The notes under the pieces: generated by a model
What the model saw: only the letters and a program-made list of their open reading frames with translations
What the model was told of the DNA's origin: nothing
The model's database searches: none
Program-made: the position numbers and the translations under genes
Shown: in pieces, positions 11,084-24,312 of the stretch
Numbering within the stretch: the first letter of the stretch is position 1
Layout of the letters: each line of letters starts with the position of its first letter
Assembly: GCF_001723175.1 (NCBI RefSeq)
Contig: NC_064655.1
Coordinates: forward strand, 2,666,001 to 2,730,000
Origin: Penicillium oxalicum
Lineage: Eukaryota; Ascomycota; Eurotiomycetes; Eurotiales; Aspergillaceae
Reading direction: 5' to 3'
DNA: 64,000 bases

Positions 11084-11903
11084 GTGCACTTGTAGTGTGC
11101 TTTTTTTTAAGTCCACTGGTCGTTCTCGGGAGGTGTTATCTCATCACCAGGTTCCATTTTTTTTTTTGTACATGTCTGTTATTAGCGATGCGGTATACAT
11201 CACCCGCCAAAAAAAATTATCAAATGCCCGATGTAAATGTACGAAATCAGCCACACTTGCCTTCTATTGTGATGTACAAGCGCTGCGGAAACGCGGCTGC
11301 CTATGGGGCTGAGTAATCTCCACATGGAGACGGCCGAGTCAGGAACCCGAGTCTTCAACAGTCTCCAACGAGGAACAAAACCACAAAAAAAACAAAGAGT
11401 GACCAGAAAAAGGTCACTGATCACTGGCGCACGAGATTGACACACCGGACCTAAGAGAGGGGGTTTTTTTCATTCGGATTGACTAGGTTCTTCTTCTCGA
11501 ACGACCGTGCTTCGCTTGCAATTAGCGCCACAGAGCTGCTGTTCTTCCTGCCCCAAGAAAAAGGGCTCCGCCTTGTCGCCGCGATCCCCCCCCGGACCGA
11601 TCATCATCTCTGACAAACAACTCCCCTTTTTGACTCGACAACGGTCGTGGATGTGGTAGACCAGAGTGCGCGAGAGAAAAAAGAAGCACACAGATACATA
11701 CACGCTTGGCCATTTCACACCCATCAGCGCTGATTCGAGCATTTCGTAAAAGTGCATCTCCCTCCCCAGCGCAGCCACAGCTCCCGCTGTTTCGGCGTCG
11801 TGTCCATCTCCGGCCTCGACTTTCTCTCCGAACCTAGAGCATCCGCTCCTTTCTCCCACTGCGCCAACAGCTCGGCAAGACATACAGCGCACCGTCTGTA
11901 TAT
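11084..11903. other. Intergenic region before the palmitoyltransferase gene
   Basis: About 820 bases. T-rich tracts at 11101-11108 and 11158-11167 probably belong to the 3' flank of the cyclin gene. The part from about 11750 is C/T-rich leader of the next gene. The open frames on the minus strand here (11470-11892) show no protein-like pattern. Confidence 0.5.
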
Positions 11904-14609
11904 ATGGCGTCTAATTCTTTGCCCGCTGCCCAGAGCCTCGGCCCTGGGTCAGCCAGTGCGGGCACCACCCCGACGAGTAACACCAAAGAGACCACTACAT
12001 CGGCCGGGAGCGAGGTTGAGATGAAGAGCATGCGCTCGAACACGCCGCCCAAGGGCTCCATCCCACTGGGTGAAGATATCATGCAATTGGCTCGGATTGG
12101 TGAGATCGGCGCAATGCAAAATTTGTTCGTCACGAAGAAGTTGACGGCGAATCATCGGGACGAGGAGGGGATTACACCGTTACATGTACGTTTCTTCTTC
12201 ATCCATTTCTTGTTCTGTGAGATGCTGTTTGCGATGATGGCTCCCAAATTCCGCTGGATCGGTTTATTCTGAATACGGGGATCGTATACTGACTTTGGAT
12301 TTTTTTTCCGATACCATTCGCAGTGGGCAGCTATCAACAACCAGTACGCAATGTGCAAGTTCCTGCTCGATTCCGGTGCCGACGTCAACGCAAAGGGTGG
12401 AGAGTCGGTCGCCACGCCCGCCATGTGGGCGGCGCAACGATGCCACTATTATATCGTGAATCTCCTTCTCTCCTACGGCGCGGATCCGCTCCTGACCGAC
12501 GTCCAAGGATACAACATTCTGCACCTGGCGACCATCGACGGTAACGCCTTTCTCGTTCTCCTTTTGCTGCATCAGGAAATCCCCGTGGATGTCGTCGATC
12601 AACAAGGTCATACCGGGTTAATGTGGGCCGCATACAAGGGCTACCCCGTCCTGGTGGATCTGTTCCTGCGATGGGGCGCCAACGCCAATGCTGTAGATGA
12701 GGGCGGCTTGACACCGCTGCATTGGGCACTCGTCAAGGGATCACTGCCTAGCGTGTTGAAGTTGCTCGAGTACGGCACGGATCGTTTCGCCGAGACCCGT
12801 GACGGCAAGTCGCCGAGCACCGTCGCGCAGGAAATGAATACCTCGCGGGTCTGGCAGCGCGCGCTCGCCGAACGTGGCTACGAGCCGGACGGTTCTCAGA
12901 AGGCGCGGTCGACGGGTCTGTCGGGCTATTTGCTGAATAAGAGCGCCATGGGCAAATTCTTTTTTTTGTGGCCGTTCTTGACTCTGATTGTGGCGATGTG
13001 GATGTTGAGCCATCTCCCTATCTACCTTGGTGTTCCCGCGGCGGCAGTGACTTTGTTCGGAATGCAATACCTTGCGCAGCAGGTGGCTAATCGTGGTCCT
13101 TCGGAATACCGAATCTTGCAAAAAACGGTGAGAGCAATCCATTGACGGGGCCCAACCCTGACCTGACGAACCTCGCCTTCTGGCGTGTCTAGTCGCATCC
13201 ATTTTTTTATGCTGCCGAAAAGTATGACTAATTCGTCTCAACAGCCCTATCTGGCCGGTGTCTTTGCAGCCACATTATTCTGGACTGGATTCCGCTACGT
13301 GTTCAAGGTGTTGCCTGGTGAGTGAATAAACAGCCATCCTTGGTGACCAAATGCCCTCTTCGGCGCAACATTTTTGCTGACTCGAAATTTCCCAGCTACC
13401 TATACATCTGCCCCGATCCTTAACATTTTGTTTGCGGTCTTTTTCAGCTTCACCACCTACTTTTACACTCTGGCCATGATCGAGGATCCGGGTTATGTTC
13501 CCAAGGTCAGCAGCCGCAACCAGCAAAGGGAATTGGTCAAGGAGCTGTTTGAGCAGTGGAAGTTTGATGAAGAGAACTTCTGTATGCCCTGCATGTCACG
13601 AAAACCTCTTCGCAGCAAGCATTGTCGCCGTTGTGGGCGCTGCGTTGCCAAGCATGATCAGTACGTACTCGAGCCGTCTTGTTTTGATGGGAAATGTGGT
13701 CGACCTGTGGCTAACTTGAGATTCTCTTTTTTTCCCCCTCTTCTTCAATTCAGCCACTGCCCTTGGATTGACAACTGCGTTGGTGCGAATAATCTGCGCC
13801 ACTTTGTGCTGTACATTGTATCTCTCGAGATCGGCATTATTCTCTTTGTGCAACTGAGCATTGCGTGTAAGTGGGCCCCATCCCCGGCAGCCGATCACTT
13901 TTCCGATTCCATCCCTAATTCACTGACTCGAATTGCAGACGTTCAAGGTCTCCCGTCGATTCCTGGGGCAAAATGTAATGTCATCAATGACACGCTGTGC
14001 GATATTGTCTCCCGTGACACCTTTACTCTTGTCCTCGATGCTTGGGTCATTCTCCAGCTGGTCTGGGTGACCATGCTCTGCGCCGTACAGCTCGTCCAGG
14101 TCTCCCGCAACCAGACCACCTACGAGAATATGCGTGGTCACCACATGGACCGATCATACCCCAGTTCTCAGGCCTTTGCCTCCGCCATGGTCGCCGGCAC
14201 CCCCTCAATGGAAGGGGCCGGTCTCACTGCCCACGGTGCCGGACCCAATCCGGCGATCCCTCGCCCGGGTCAACCCCGACGTAAAAATGGGTTCTGCGCC
14301 CAGTGGTCATCTCTCTTGGGCATCGACACATTCTTCGCCACCGCGCGTGGTGGTCTGCGGGGTGGACCGCAAGTAGCTCGGCCACGAAATCCCTTTTCCC
14401 GCGGAGTGGCCACCAACTGCCGCGACTTTTGGTGTGATCCCGCCCCCATGTTTGGCAAGAACAACACTGGGTCGGGCATGTTGGGCGGCGAAGTTGTCAA
14501 CTACCACAATATGTATCAAACTCCGACGCGGATGCATCTTGGTACTCGATCCGGGAATGGTGGCGCCTACCGCAGCGTGGCGGGCGAGGATCCTGAACAG
14601 ATGGTCTGA
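11904..14609 (+). CDS. akr1: Ankyrin-repeat DHHC palmitoyltransferase (Akr1 type)
   Basis: Six exons, 11904-12185, 12324-13127, 13245-13317, 13396-13660, 13754-13866 and 13939-14609, join to 735 residues, the usual Akr1 size. It transfers palmitate to cysteines of membrane-associated proteins at the Golgi/endosome. Residues 60-260 hold about six ankyrin repeats ([35 protein letters not shown]). Two hydrophobic segments follow near residues 295-340 ([21 protein letters not shown]) and more around 365-430. The Cys-rich domain carries [21 protein letters not shown] and ends in the catalytic DHHC at residues 474-477. Its second codon of His is split by intron 4, so DHHC exists only after splicing. 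NCVGANN and further membrane helices follow. The motif is true DHHC rather than the DHYC of budding-yeast Akr1. It converges on sidA downstream, with no functional tie evident. Confidence 0.95.
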
Positions 14610-15805
14610 TTGACCGCATGGCATATCCTCCAATTTGTCGGACTCTTCCGTTCTTCCATTTTCCCCTTGCCCATGTCCATGACTTGACTCGTTTTCTGCT
14701 CCATTTTGCATACCCAATCCTCCAAACATCCTGTTGAAGAAGCTCACATGGCATTGCGTTGTCTTTGATCACTTTTCTCAATGTGATTTATTATTCCCCC
14801 CTCTCTTTAATCGCTCGTCGATTGTGCCCGTTTGTTCTTGACTTGATATGTGATTTTCTGCGTTGTTTTCCTCTTTTACCTTTTTATGCCATTTCTTCCT
14901 GTGGGATTTCCTTGCGTATATGAATAGATCATTGATGACCTGAACTCGATGACGATGATATTTGAGAGACAAATTAATGCTCATGTTCGCCAGTCCCTGT
15001 TTTTTTATTTCCTTTTTCTCTCCTCCTTCATTCTGTCTTTTTTTTCGATATGCATCGGCACTCGCACGAATGACTTGATGTCTCCCGCCTGGCTTGGCTT
15101 TTTGCTACGCTATCTTTGAATACTCGGAGGCTCATTGTCGGGATACCTGTGCCCAAATGGATCTGAATGGGCGCCAAACCTGTGGATATTTTATTTTGAT
15201 TTATCCATGATTTCCATCGTACTATGTATTTTGTTTTTCTTTCCAGTCATAGAAAGTTGATGATAAAATACTCGTCGAGGTCAAGCTGGTAGATACTAAA
15301 ACATGATATACTAGGGTATTCGGTCTGTCCGTCCCATGAGTCTCCAACATATAAAAGGCCCGGGGGTTGTATCATTGATCAGTAGGTACTCTTTCCCCTC
15401 TTCCTTCCGGGATGCCCTTCAAACATTCCTTATAGATATAAAGAAGCGTTTTCTTGGGTAATCTCCATCGACTCTCCAGTCACCCGTCACGTGGAAATTG
15501 AAGCCCAGGCTACTAGGTGAATACCTCCTAGCTGCCCAGGCTCGAGCACACGTGTAGATCTCAAAGTGTATGGTTGAATAAACAGATACGCCGGCAGGAA
15601 AGGATACACTCTTAGGTATGGCCCTACTACTACTACTACGCACCGGGGTGCCCGGTCTTATACGAAACGACTCCCGTCTACCTGGAACAACCTTGTCACT
15701 GAATAATGCAAATACTGCACTTACCACACAGCAGGCAATCAATCAACTACACCCCGAGAATTTTGAAAAAAAAAACAAAAAACCATGCTCTAATATTTAC
15801 ATAAA

Positions 15806-15826
15806 CCCCCCCCCCCCCACCCCCCC
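15806..15826. repeat. Poly-C tract
   Basis: Thirteen C, one A, then six C. Simple-sequence tract in intergenic DNA, likely length-variable. Confidence 0.9.
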
Positions 15827-16376
15827 TGGCTCCCATCTACTCAATCAGATCTAGTAATACCATGCGCCTGTAGGTAGGGCAATTCCATGTAAAAGAAGAA
15901 TAGGAAAAAAATATATAAAAAAACTAAAAACAACAACAGGACCGTTTCGAACGTACCAGACTAAGTTAGGTAACTTAATAGCAAACCGAGAACTAAAGGT
16001 ATAGAACCAAAATCCCTCTCCAATCAAATCTGAGCTTTGAATTCTCGACACACAAAAGTAAAGTTTATAGAGATTTGAAGCATGAGAAGGACCTCTGTGA
16101 AGACACAAGGTAAGAAAGGATGAAACGCAAAACGTTCTATATTGGAAATGACGTCCAGGGACGTTTTTTGGGGAAAAAAAGACAAAAGAAGACAGGAAAA
16201 GAAAAGAAAGAGGAAAAAAAGAGAAATATACCAGAGTGAAGCTTGCGGTAAAGTATCCGGTTTTTCTGGTGTAGTGCGGATGAGGTGTATTTGGTTGAAA
16301 TAGGTCATGGGAATAGGGATAGATCACCCATGTGAAGAAAGGAGGATATTGCAATTTAAATCCATTGGGAGGGTGA

Positions 16377-16391
16377 GGGGGGGGGGGGGGG
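16377..16391. repeat. Poly-G run (15 G)
   Basis: Fifteen consecutive G just downstream (in sidA orientation) of the sidA stop codon, followed on the plus strand by T-rich DNA. Confidence 0.95.
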
Positions 16392-16547
16392 ACTCCATCC
16401 TTTTTGAAGTTGAAAGTATTTCCATCTTTTTTTCTTGTTTTCCAATTGAGAAATTTTCAATTATCCTCTTTTTGTTTTTTTTTTTTGGTTGTCCCCTTCC
16501 CCCCTCTCCCCAAGCGCTCAAGTGACGATATTTTTTTGTTTCCCCTT

Positions 16548-18177
<1,630 letters not shown>

Positions 18178-18263
18178 TCAAGTCTCAGCAGCAGTGTGAT
18201 GCTAGGAGATTCTTCCGTTGAGAAAAAGGCCCTCTCCCAGAAAAGAGAGGAAAATAAACCAAC

Positions 18264-18286
18264 CACACACACACACACACACACAC
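18264..18286. repeat. CA dinucleotide microsatellite
   Basis: About eleven CA units roughly 100 bases upstream of the sidA start codon, within its likely leader or promoter. Length variation here could in principle affect spacing, but nothing shows this. Confidence 0.9.
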
Positions 18287-19175
18287 GCACAGAGCACAGA
18301 GCACGAATGTGAATGGAGAAATGATAATTGAACTAGAAAGCTCGTTTAGGAAGAACGTGTCTTGATCCACGGCACCATGCAAACATTCACCGGGCCCAGT
18401 TTCTCTCTCTCACACACACAGCAGATGTTCGGAGCTGTAAAGTGAGCTCAAGCAACCCACGATAGTCGACGGTCGAGCAGAAACAAGAAAGTGGAAATGG
18501 AAAGTGTCACCCCATCGATGGGAGAGGCCGGATTATGTACACCCAATGACTCCAACGCATCTAGCGGAACTGCGGCGCTCACCCAGTTGATCGGATCGAT
18601 GCGCAAGAAAATGGTGCGATGGTCAGATGGCCAGAAGAAAGTTGGACCGTGGGCCCCAAAAAGAAAAGAAAAAAAAAGGATTTTTTATTTGATGATAGAA
18701 AAAAAAAATAGATTGTTTTTTTTTTTTTTTTCAAAAAAAAGAAGAGGATGAACAGGGAAAGAAATGAATCATAGTCATTTCAAGTCCAGCGGGGTAAACA
18801 GAAAAAAAAAAGAAAAGCTTGAAAAACGAGATCGGAGTTCAATCAGGGCCGAGGACATGCCCGTTTTTGGAGGTGGACGAGGCACCGGTTGGGTTCTCCT
18901 GCGGGACCTACTGAGACGAGGGGAGAGCTTCGGTCAGTGTTACGAGCGTAAAGATGACAGTACCGGTTCGGATGGCAAGTTGGGTATGGAATAGGAAGAG
19001 AGTGTTGCTTTTTGGCAAGCTATGCGGACTTGGCACCGTTGTATTGTATCACGACTGTTTCATACTGTACAATTCCACTGATCCGCTGGTCTGTCCCGGC
19101 CTCCCTCGTCCTCCCGTCGGGACCTCACTAGTCCCAAACAGGCAAGTCACGCCAAGCCGAAGGAGGCCCAAGCGG

Positions 19176-19184
19176 ATCAGATAA
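19176..19184 (+). promoter_or_regulatory. SreA-type GATA site (ATCAGATAA)
   Basis: Perfect match to the ATCWGATAA site bound by SreA/SRE-type GATA repressors of iron uptake genes. It lies about 1.0 kb upstream of the sidA start. The motif is seen; binding is inferred. Confidence 0.6.
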
Positions 19185-20924
19185 AAAAAAAAGTCCTCGT
19201 CAGAAGTGGAGCCGCTCTGAGGAAGACGGTGCGGTGTGGACGCACTAACCATCAAAAAAGTTAGTCGAGCCTCGCGTCCGTCCAAAGGGGAGCATCGATG
19301 CACAGTGTCCATTCGAGCCGTGGCCAGGGTGTTTCCACGGGTTGCGTTATCAATCAGTCTCCACCAGGCCTCGGACGAAGGGTTTGAACTCGTCGGGAGT
19401 CATTGACATTTCTTCTCGGCTCCCCAGTGCTTCTTGAGCGCGGCGGGACTCCAAAGACCTCGGTTGGAAAAGGGACCTGTGAACGCGTAATACAGTTTGT
19501 GATCTTTACTTCCCATCCTGTATACCTAAGGAGTCCCAGTGTAATGTGTTTAGGTCGAGTGGGCGAAGGACGTAGAAATTGGGATCAGACACTCCCTTTG
19601 CTGCATGGATACACCAAAACACAAATATTTGATCAACATCGACCGCAACGCTGATCTCTTACGTCAATGGACTTTAGGTGAAAAAATGGACCTAGCTTCC
19701 ATGGCGTTTGAAAGCCTCTCACCCTGTCAGCCCTCCACCGACATACACCCCATCACACCCTTGACACATGAAAGGCCGATCCCTGACCAAAGAAAAACAA
19801 AAAGAGTGGCCCGACATCCTTGCATTTTGGCTGAGAATGTTCGTTTTCAATTTCCGATGTCGGGGAATTGCGAGGTCGGACTTCCTCGTGGATCCCTGTC
19901 GGAAGAAATCTCTTTCGGAGTCTCATTCACCTATACGGTCAGAAATGTAGAGAAAAATCCATGATGACCGATATTTAGGATGATGTGTCTTCCGTGTCAC
20001 TCCCGTATAGGCCGATCCTGCCTCATTTCTTGCTTGGCAGTGGAGCAAGGCCCCCACGAGGTGCACAGCCCAATGAAGGAATATCGGCACCGGGGATTGC
20101 AAGTCGGCGCGTGGCTTTCACTCGCGAGGGAAGAGAATATCTCCGGCGCAAGACTTGGCGCATGGGCAATGGACACTGTTGTGCCGCTCTTGTATTTTTT
20201 TTTGTTTTGTCTCTCGGCCTGGTGTCAGTTGAGAACTCCCGAAGCTAGTCCGGGTGAAAGACGACCTATTCAGGGCTACCTGACTTGGGGTCACCGGTTC
20301 ACCGCGATGGGGCGGGGGATAAGAAAATCGAGTGACAATTTCTTCTTGACGGAGTTTGACATGCAAGTCAGAAAACCAATTGGAGACAGCGTTAGGGGGA
20401 CAAAGCAGTCTCCCACTGAATGCATGTTCAGGTAAAAAAATTGGGATTTGTGGGGGGGTTCCCGTGTTGGTGTGCGCTAGCACTTAATTGGCAGGCCATG
20501 AGAAGCACACTCATGGGCACAGTAAGATCTTGTCATTATGACCTCGAGTTGAGTGAGACACAATAAAGTAGTTTAGTGATTGATTCGGCCTCTTCGTCGG
20601 GATTCTATGCAATTGACGTGTTTGATGAAGGGGGCAATCTCCCCTCCTTTGCCCTGAACTTTCATAATTTTGTCTTCCTCGATAAATCCTAGTAAATGGT
20701 TGACATACTTGGCAACACTGGCCAGGTTGCTCCGGTAGAGCCATCTGAGTTCAGTATTTCAATCTGATTATGCAAGGGTAACCGATTAGGGTCCAGGCGT
20801 AAAATCCATTGACTCTCTCGTGTGTTTATCCCGAAAGGCGGTGGGTGGGGCTTCTCTGCATTAGATATGTGGAACGATGGAATCACCCGAGATACTTTTT
20901 TTTGACAAAAACGCGGGATCAACG

Positions 20925-20933
20925 ATCTGATAA
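20925..20933 (+). promoter_or_regulatory. SreA-type GATA site (ATCTGATAA)
   Basis: Second perfect ATCWGATAA match in the sidA/NRPS intergenic region, roughly midway between the two start codons (2.8 kb and 3.4 kb away). Function inferred from the motif and neighbouring genes. Confidence 0.55.
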
Positions 20934-22788
20934 CAAATTATTCCCGGACTCGAACCAAGTCCTGGGGAAAAGTCCCCTCCTCGGAGCATTCCCCCAATTA
21001 CCTAATGGAGTCCTTTACGGTGGATGAGTGTCTTGGAGGACAACAACCCGTGGTGGCTCCGGGAAGAAGGTTGAGTTGTCCGCGGGACATCATTTCGGGA
21101 GTTTGAAAGAAGAAAATCACCTTGATTCGCGTGGCAACGGGGTTACCTAGTGAGTCATGAATGGCAAGATTCGCGTACGAGACCAAAATTCGAATCCACT
21201 CATCCAGACAGTTGCATCTGCCCACTTGCATCACGAACATACGCGGCTCTCCACGGCTCGCTGTGGGCACATTGACATTTCAGGAAAGCTAGTGCAGCAA
21301 TACTACTGTGCGTTTCACGCCATGTCCTTGCCTGCCAAGAGCTATCCCACCTTCGCCCTGATCCACTTTATCTAATCTGATCAGTTTTCGAAGCGAAAAT
21401 CTACCTGTGCGTTCAATCCGACATCAGCGAACGAAAACGCTCACCGACCCTCTGTGGGAGGGAGTAAGTCTAGAAACACATGCACCCCTGTGGACCTGAA
21501 TGCTCTTGGAAAGCGAGACGTTGGTCAAGGTCATCCGAGACAATGTGACACCGCCGATGGAAGATTCTGCCAGATTAGATATGTTAAACAAGAGAAGCCC
21601 GAGACTTTTACGAGTCAGAACATAATCTCTAGAGTAAAATTGACAGTACAGCCCCGCGGGTCAAACCCGATGGAAAAACTCCTCAATAACCGGACAGTTG
21701 GTTTGAGATATTTCCTCTTTGTAATGGACTACTTTGTACGACCACCTCACAGAAATTGAACCTTTAATTCTCTTCAACAACTGCCCGGGAGCCTCGACGC
21801 GCAACGCGGGGCTCCCGACCAAGACAGGTCCGTGAAGGACGGCAAGTCAGACCGGGCAGTGCTGCGTATAGAGAGGGTGAAGTCAAGACAAGCAATGTTG
21901 TAAATAGTGCTGAAACAGGAATGAATACAAGATTGAGACCCATGAAAAGTGAGATAGAAGTGAGAGGAAAGTACTATAAAAGTAATATACAGCCTAGAGA
22001 GATGAGAAACACTCAAGTCAAAAACACTACCAGCCCGCGATAGAAGTTCCGCCTGGATTAACATCCGCACATGTAGTATTCTGCTCAGGTCTCTTCCCAT
22101 TCTCCTCGCCAAGCCGGTCGGCAGCCCATAAAGGAACGGAAGGCCATCGCAAAGTCACGAATAAGAACCCGGGGTCATGTGCGCAGCATATGCGACTCAG
22201 GAGTCGGGAATTCATCCCTCGAACGGATTTAGTCGAGGCATTTCCTGGTTGTCCAAGCGGTCAAGTACGACAGTGTCACCCACAGGGGATCCCTTGTAGA
22301 GAATGAGTGATGAAGCGAAAGAAGAAAGTATGGAGGGCTCTTCAAGATTTGGTAAATTTATAGGTAGCCAAGGCTGGGTGGAGTCATAGGCTTCACACTT
22401 CACGGCGCACGTGGCCTACCGGTTTGATCCTGGCGGCCGTTAACCGCGCAAACGGCACGAGTCATACGACTCGGGCAAAGTTATCCAACGTGTGGAAGAT
22501 TCAAGTCGAGGCGTTCACTCGCATCTTTTCGTAGGGTTCATTTGTCAACGAAGCGTACGCCCATCACCGAGACTGAGTCTGACTAACATCGTAACCTACA
22601 GTCCTACATGCCTAACCCGGGACAGACGGTGCTACAGGACACGATCCAGTCCCGAATCTCCACTCTCAAACTTTGCTTCCCCTCTGTACCCGACATGATC
22701 CGAATTTCAAATGTTGACGACCAGGCAAAGGATCGGCCTCTACCATCTCTCTTTCTGGCAGTTGGATGGGCCAGAGACTTTCTGGAAG

Positions 22789-22797
22789 ATCAGATAA
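22789..22797 (+). promoter_or_regulatory. SreA-type GATA site (ATCAGATAA)
   Basis: Third perfect ATCWGATAA match, about 1.5 kb upstream of the NRPS start codon. Together with the other two it makes iron-dependent repression of both genes likely. Confidence 0.6.
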
Positions 22798-24312
22798 GGA
22801 GCCAGAAAAAGCCGCACCAGTATTGACCTAACCCAATCTGGCCGAGTGCCCGAGGAAGCGGAAAATGACGGAGGTGGTGGGGGGAATGACTGTGTTCAAT
22901 AATACGTGTATCATACAATACATGTATACAGCACCAGACAATAGGGCCCAGGGATCGATGCATGTAGCGGTACGTCATCTTCGTCATGATGCCCGCAGAC
23001 TCCGTTGCCGATCGAGGGGCAGATTCAAGAACGGAGGAGTAGATCCGCATGGTCTTTGCAGCTGGACTCTGTCGTGTGCTTATGCCGGTATGAATATCAC
23101 TCCAAACGATCACCTGCAACGTGCTTCTCTGTCTAAGCCAAATACTGATCCTATATTTTACAACTTCAGTCAACTCCACCGCCCAGACTCTGAGCCCCGT
23201 TTTCGTCATGGCAGAGCTCGCTCTCGGAGTTGAATTCCTCCCTGGGTCAACCGTCCAAAGCTCGGACTTGTCGCGCTCTCCACGAACCCAATGGAGGAGA
23301 CTGTGAACTGTCCATCCGAAGACGACTGGGTACCAGCATCTAGAAGATACCCCTCTTCTTACCTCTCTTGATGCCTAACGACTCGAGAGCTTGGCTGCGA
23401 GTTTGCAATTTTTTTCCCACTGCTTTCATTCTTGCTTTTCAAGACCTGTGGTCTTTTCATTTCTTTGAAACTTTTTTTTTTTAAAAAAAAAAGGGGGGGT
23501 TTATCGCTTTTTCGCTACTGTACATGGCTCTTCTCCGGTCGGGCAGGGCACTTGCAGACTGGCCGCCAAAGCCAAGCCCCTCCAAGCAACCGTAGACATA
23601 CAGTTCATGACTGCAGCTATGTACATGCACAACACATATTTCCAACCCGTAAACTTTACTTTGGGCGTGAAAAGTTTGGTGCCAAACCTCCGACTCCAGT
23701 CCGACTCTACTCTTGGGGCCAAGGACGAGGTGGACCATCCAAACTGGGAACACTCGCGCTCTCTCCACGCTTCGGCCGCCCGGTCACGAATCCATTTCCA
23801 TGGCCCCGGCCAGTTCTGCAAAGAGCGCAGACAGACAAGATCGTCCCTGATCGTCTTACGATCCAGCCTCGGACGCTGATTCTTGTATTATTTTCATATC
23901 CAATTTCCAATTTTCTTTTATCAATCGGTTCCGCCAAAGTGCATCTTCCATGGCGATGGTGGGAGACACGATCCACTAAAACAGACCCATTCACAGCCCC
24001 TCCATCAGGTCTCTTCTCATCTTTCATAATCTGCGAGCGCGGTGCGACACACACAATTGTTCTTTTTTCGTGCAAGCCCCATCCGGGAAATGTCAGTAAT
24101 TCAATAAACTTTTTGAACTCGTCCTTCGCTAGGGTCACTGATCAACGACTATCCTCATCCCTCCCACTCGTCGCTTTGGCCCTCTCAAATCGACTTGTCG
24201 GCCACTCAGACAACACCAAACTGAGAAACAGCACACTGTCACCCAGACATTAGGCCATGCAGATTTAGCTCAAAATCAATATATCGTACAATTGGCAGTC
24301 GAACGGATCATC

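Larger units (their letters stand above)
14610..16547. other. Convergent intergenic region between akr1 and sidA
   Basis: About 1.9 kb between two 3' ends. It is A/T-rich with T-runs (14995-15050), a CTA-triplet stretch near 15625-15640, a C-run at 15806-15818 and a G-run at 16377-16391. No frame with protein-like content was found. Purine-rich DNA at 16180-16230 is simple sequence. Confidence 0.55.

Noticed and set aside
15851..16354. 167-codon minus-strand frame rich in Phe and Ser
   Set aside because: Derived from A/T-rich simple sequence downstream of sidA; no protein features beyond low complexity.
20935..20960. tRNA-like B box on the minus strand (GGTTCGAGTCC)
   Set aside because: No A box, no 7-nt anticodon loop with T33 and no acceptor stem could be folded around it.
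23432..24253. 273-codon open frame upstream of the NRPS
   Set aside because: Starts in homopolymer DNA, has no domain-like pattern and lies in the expected promoter/leader.
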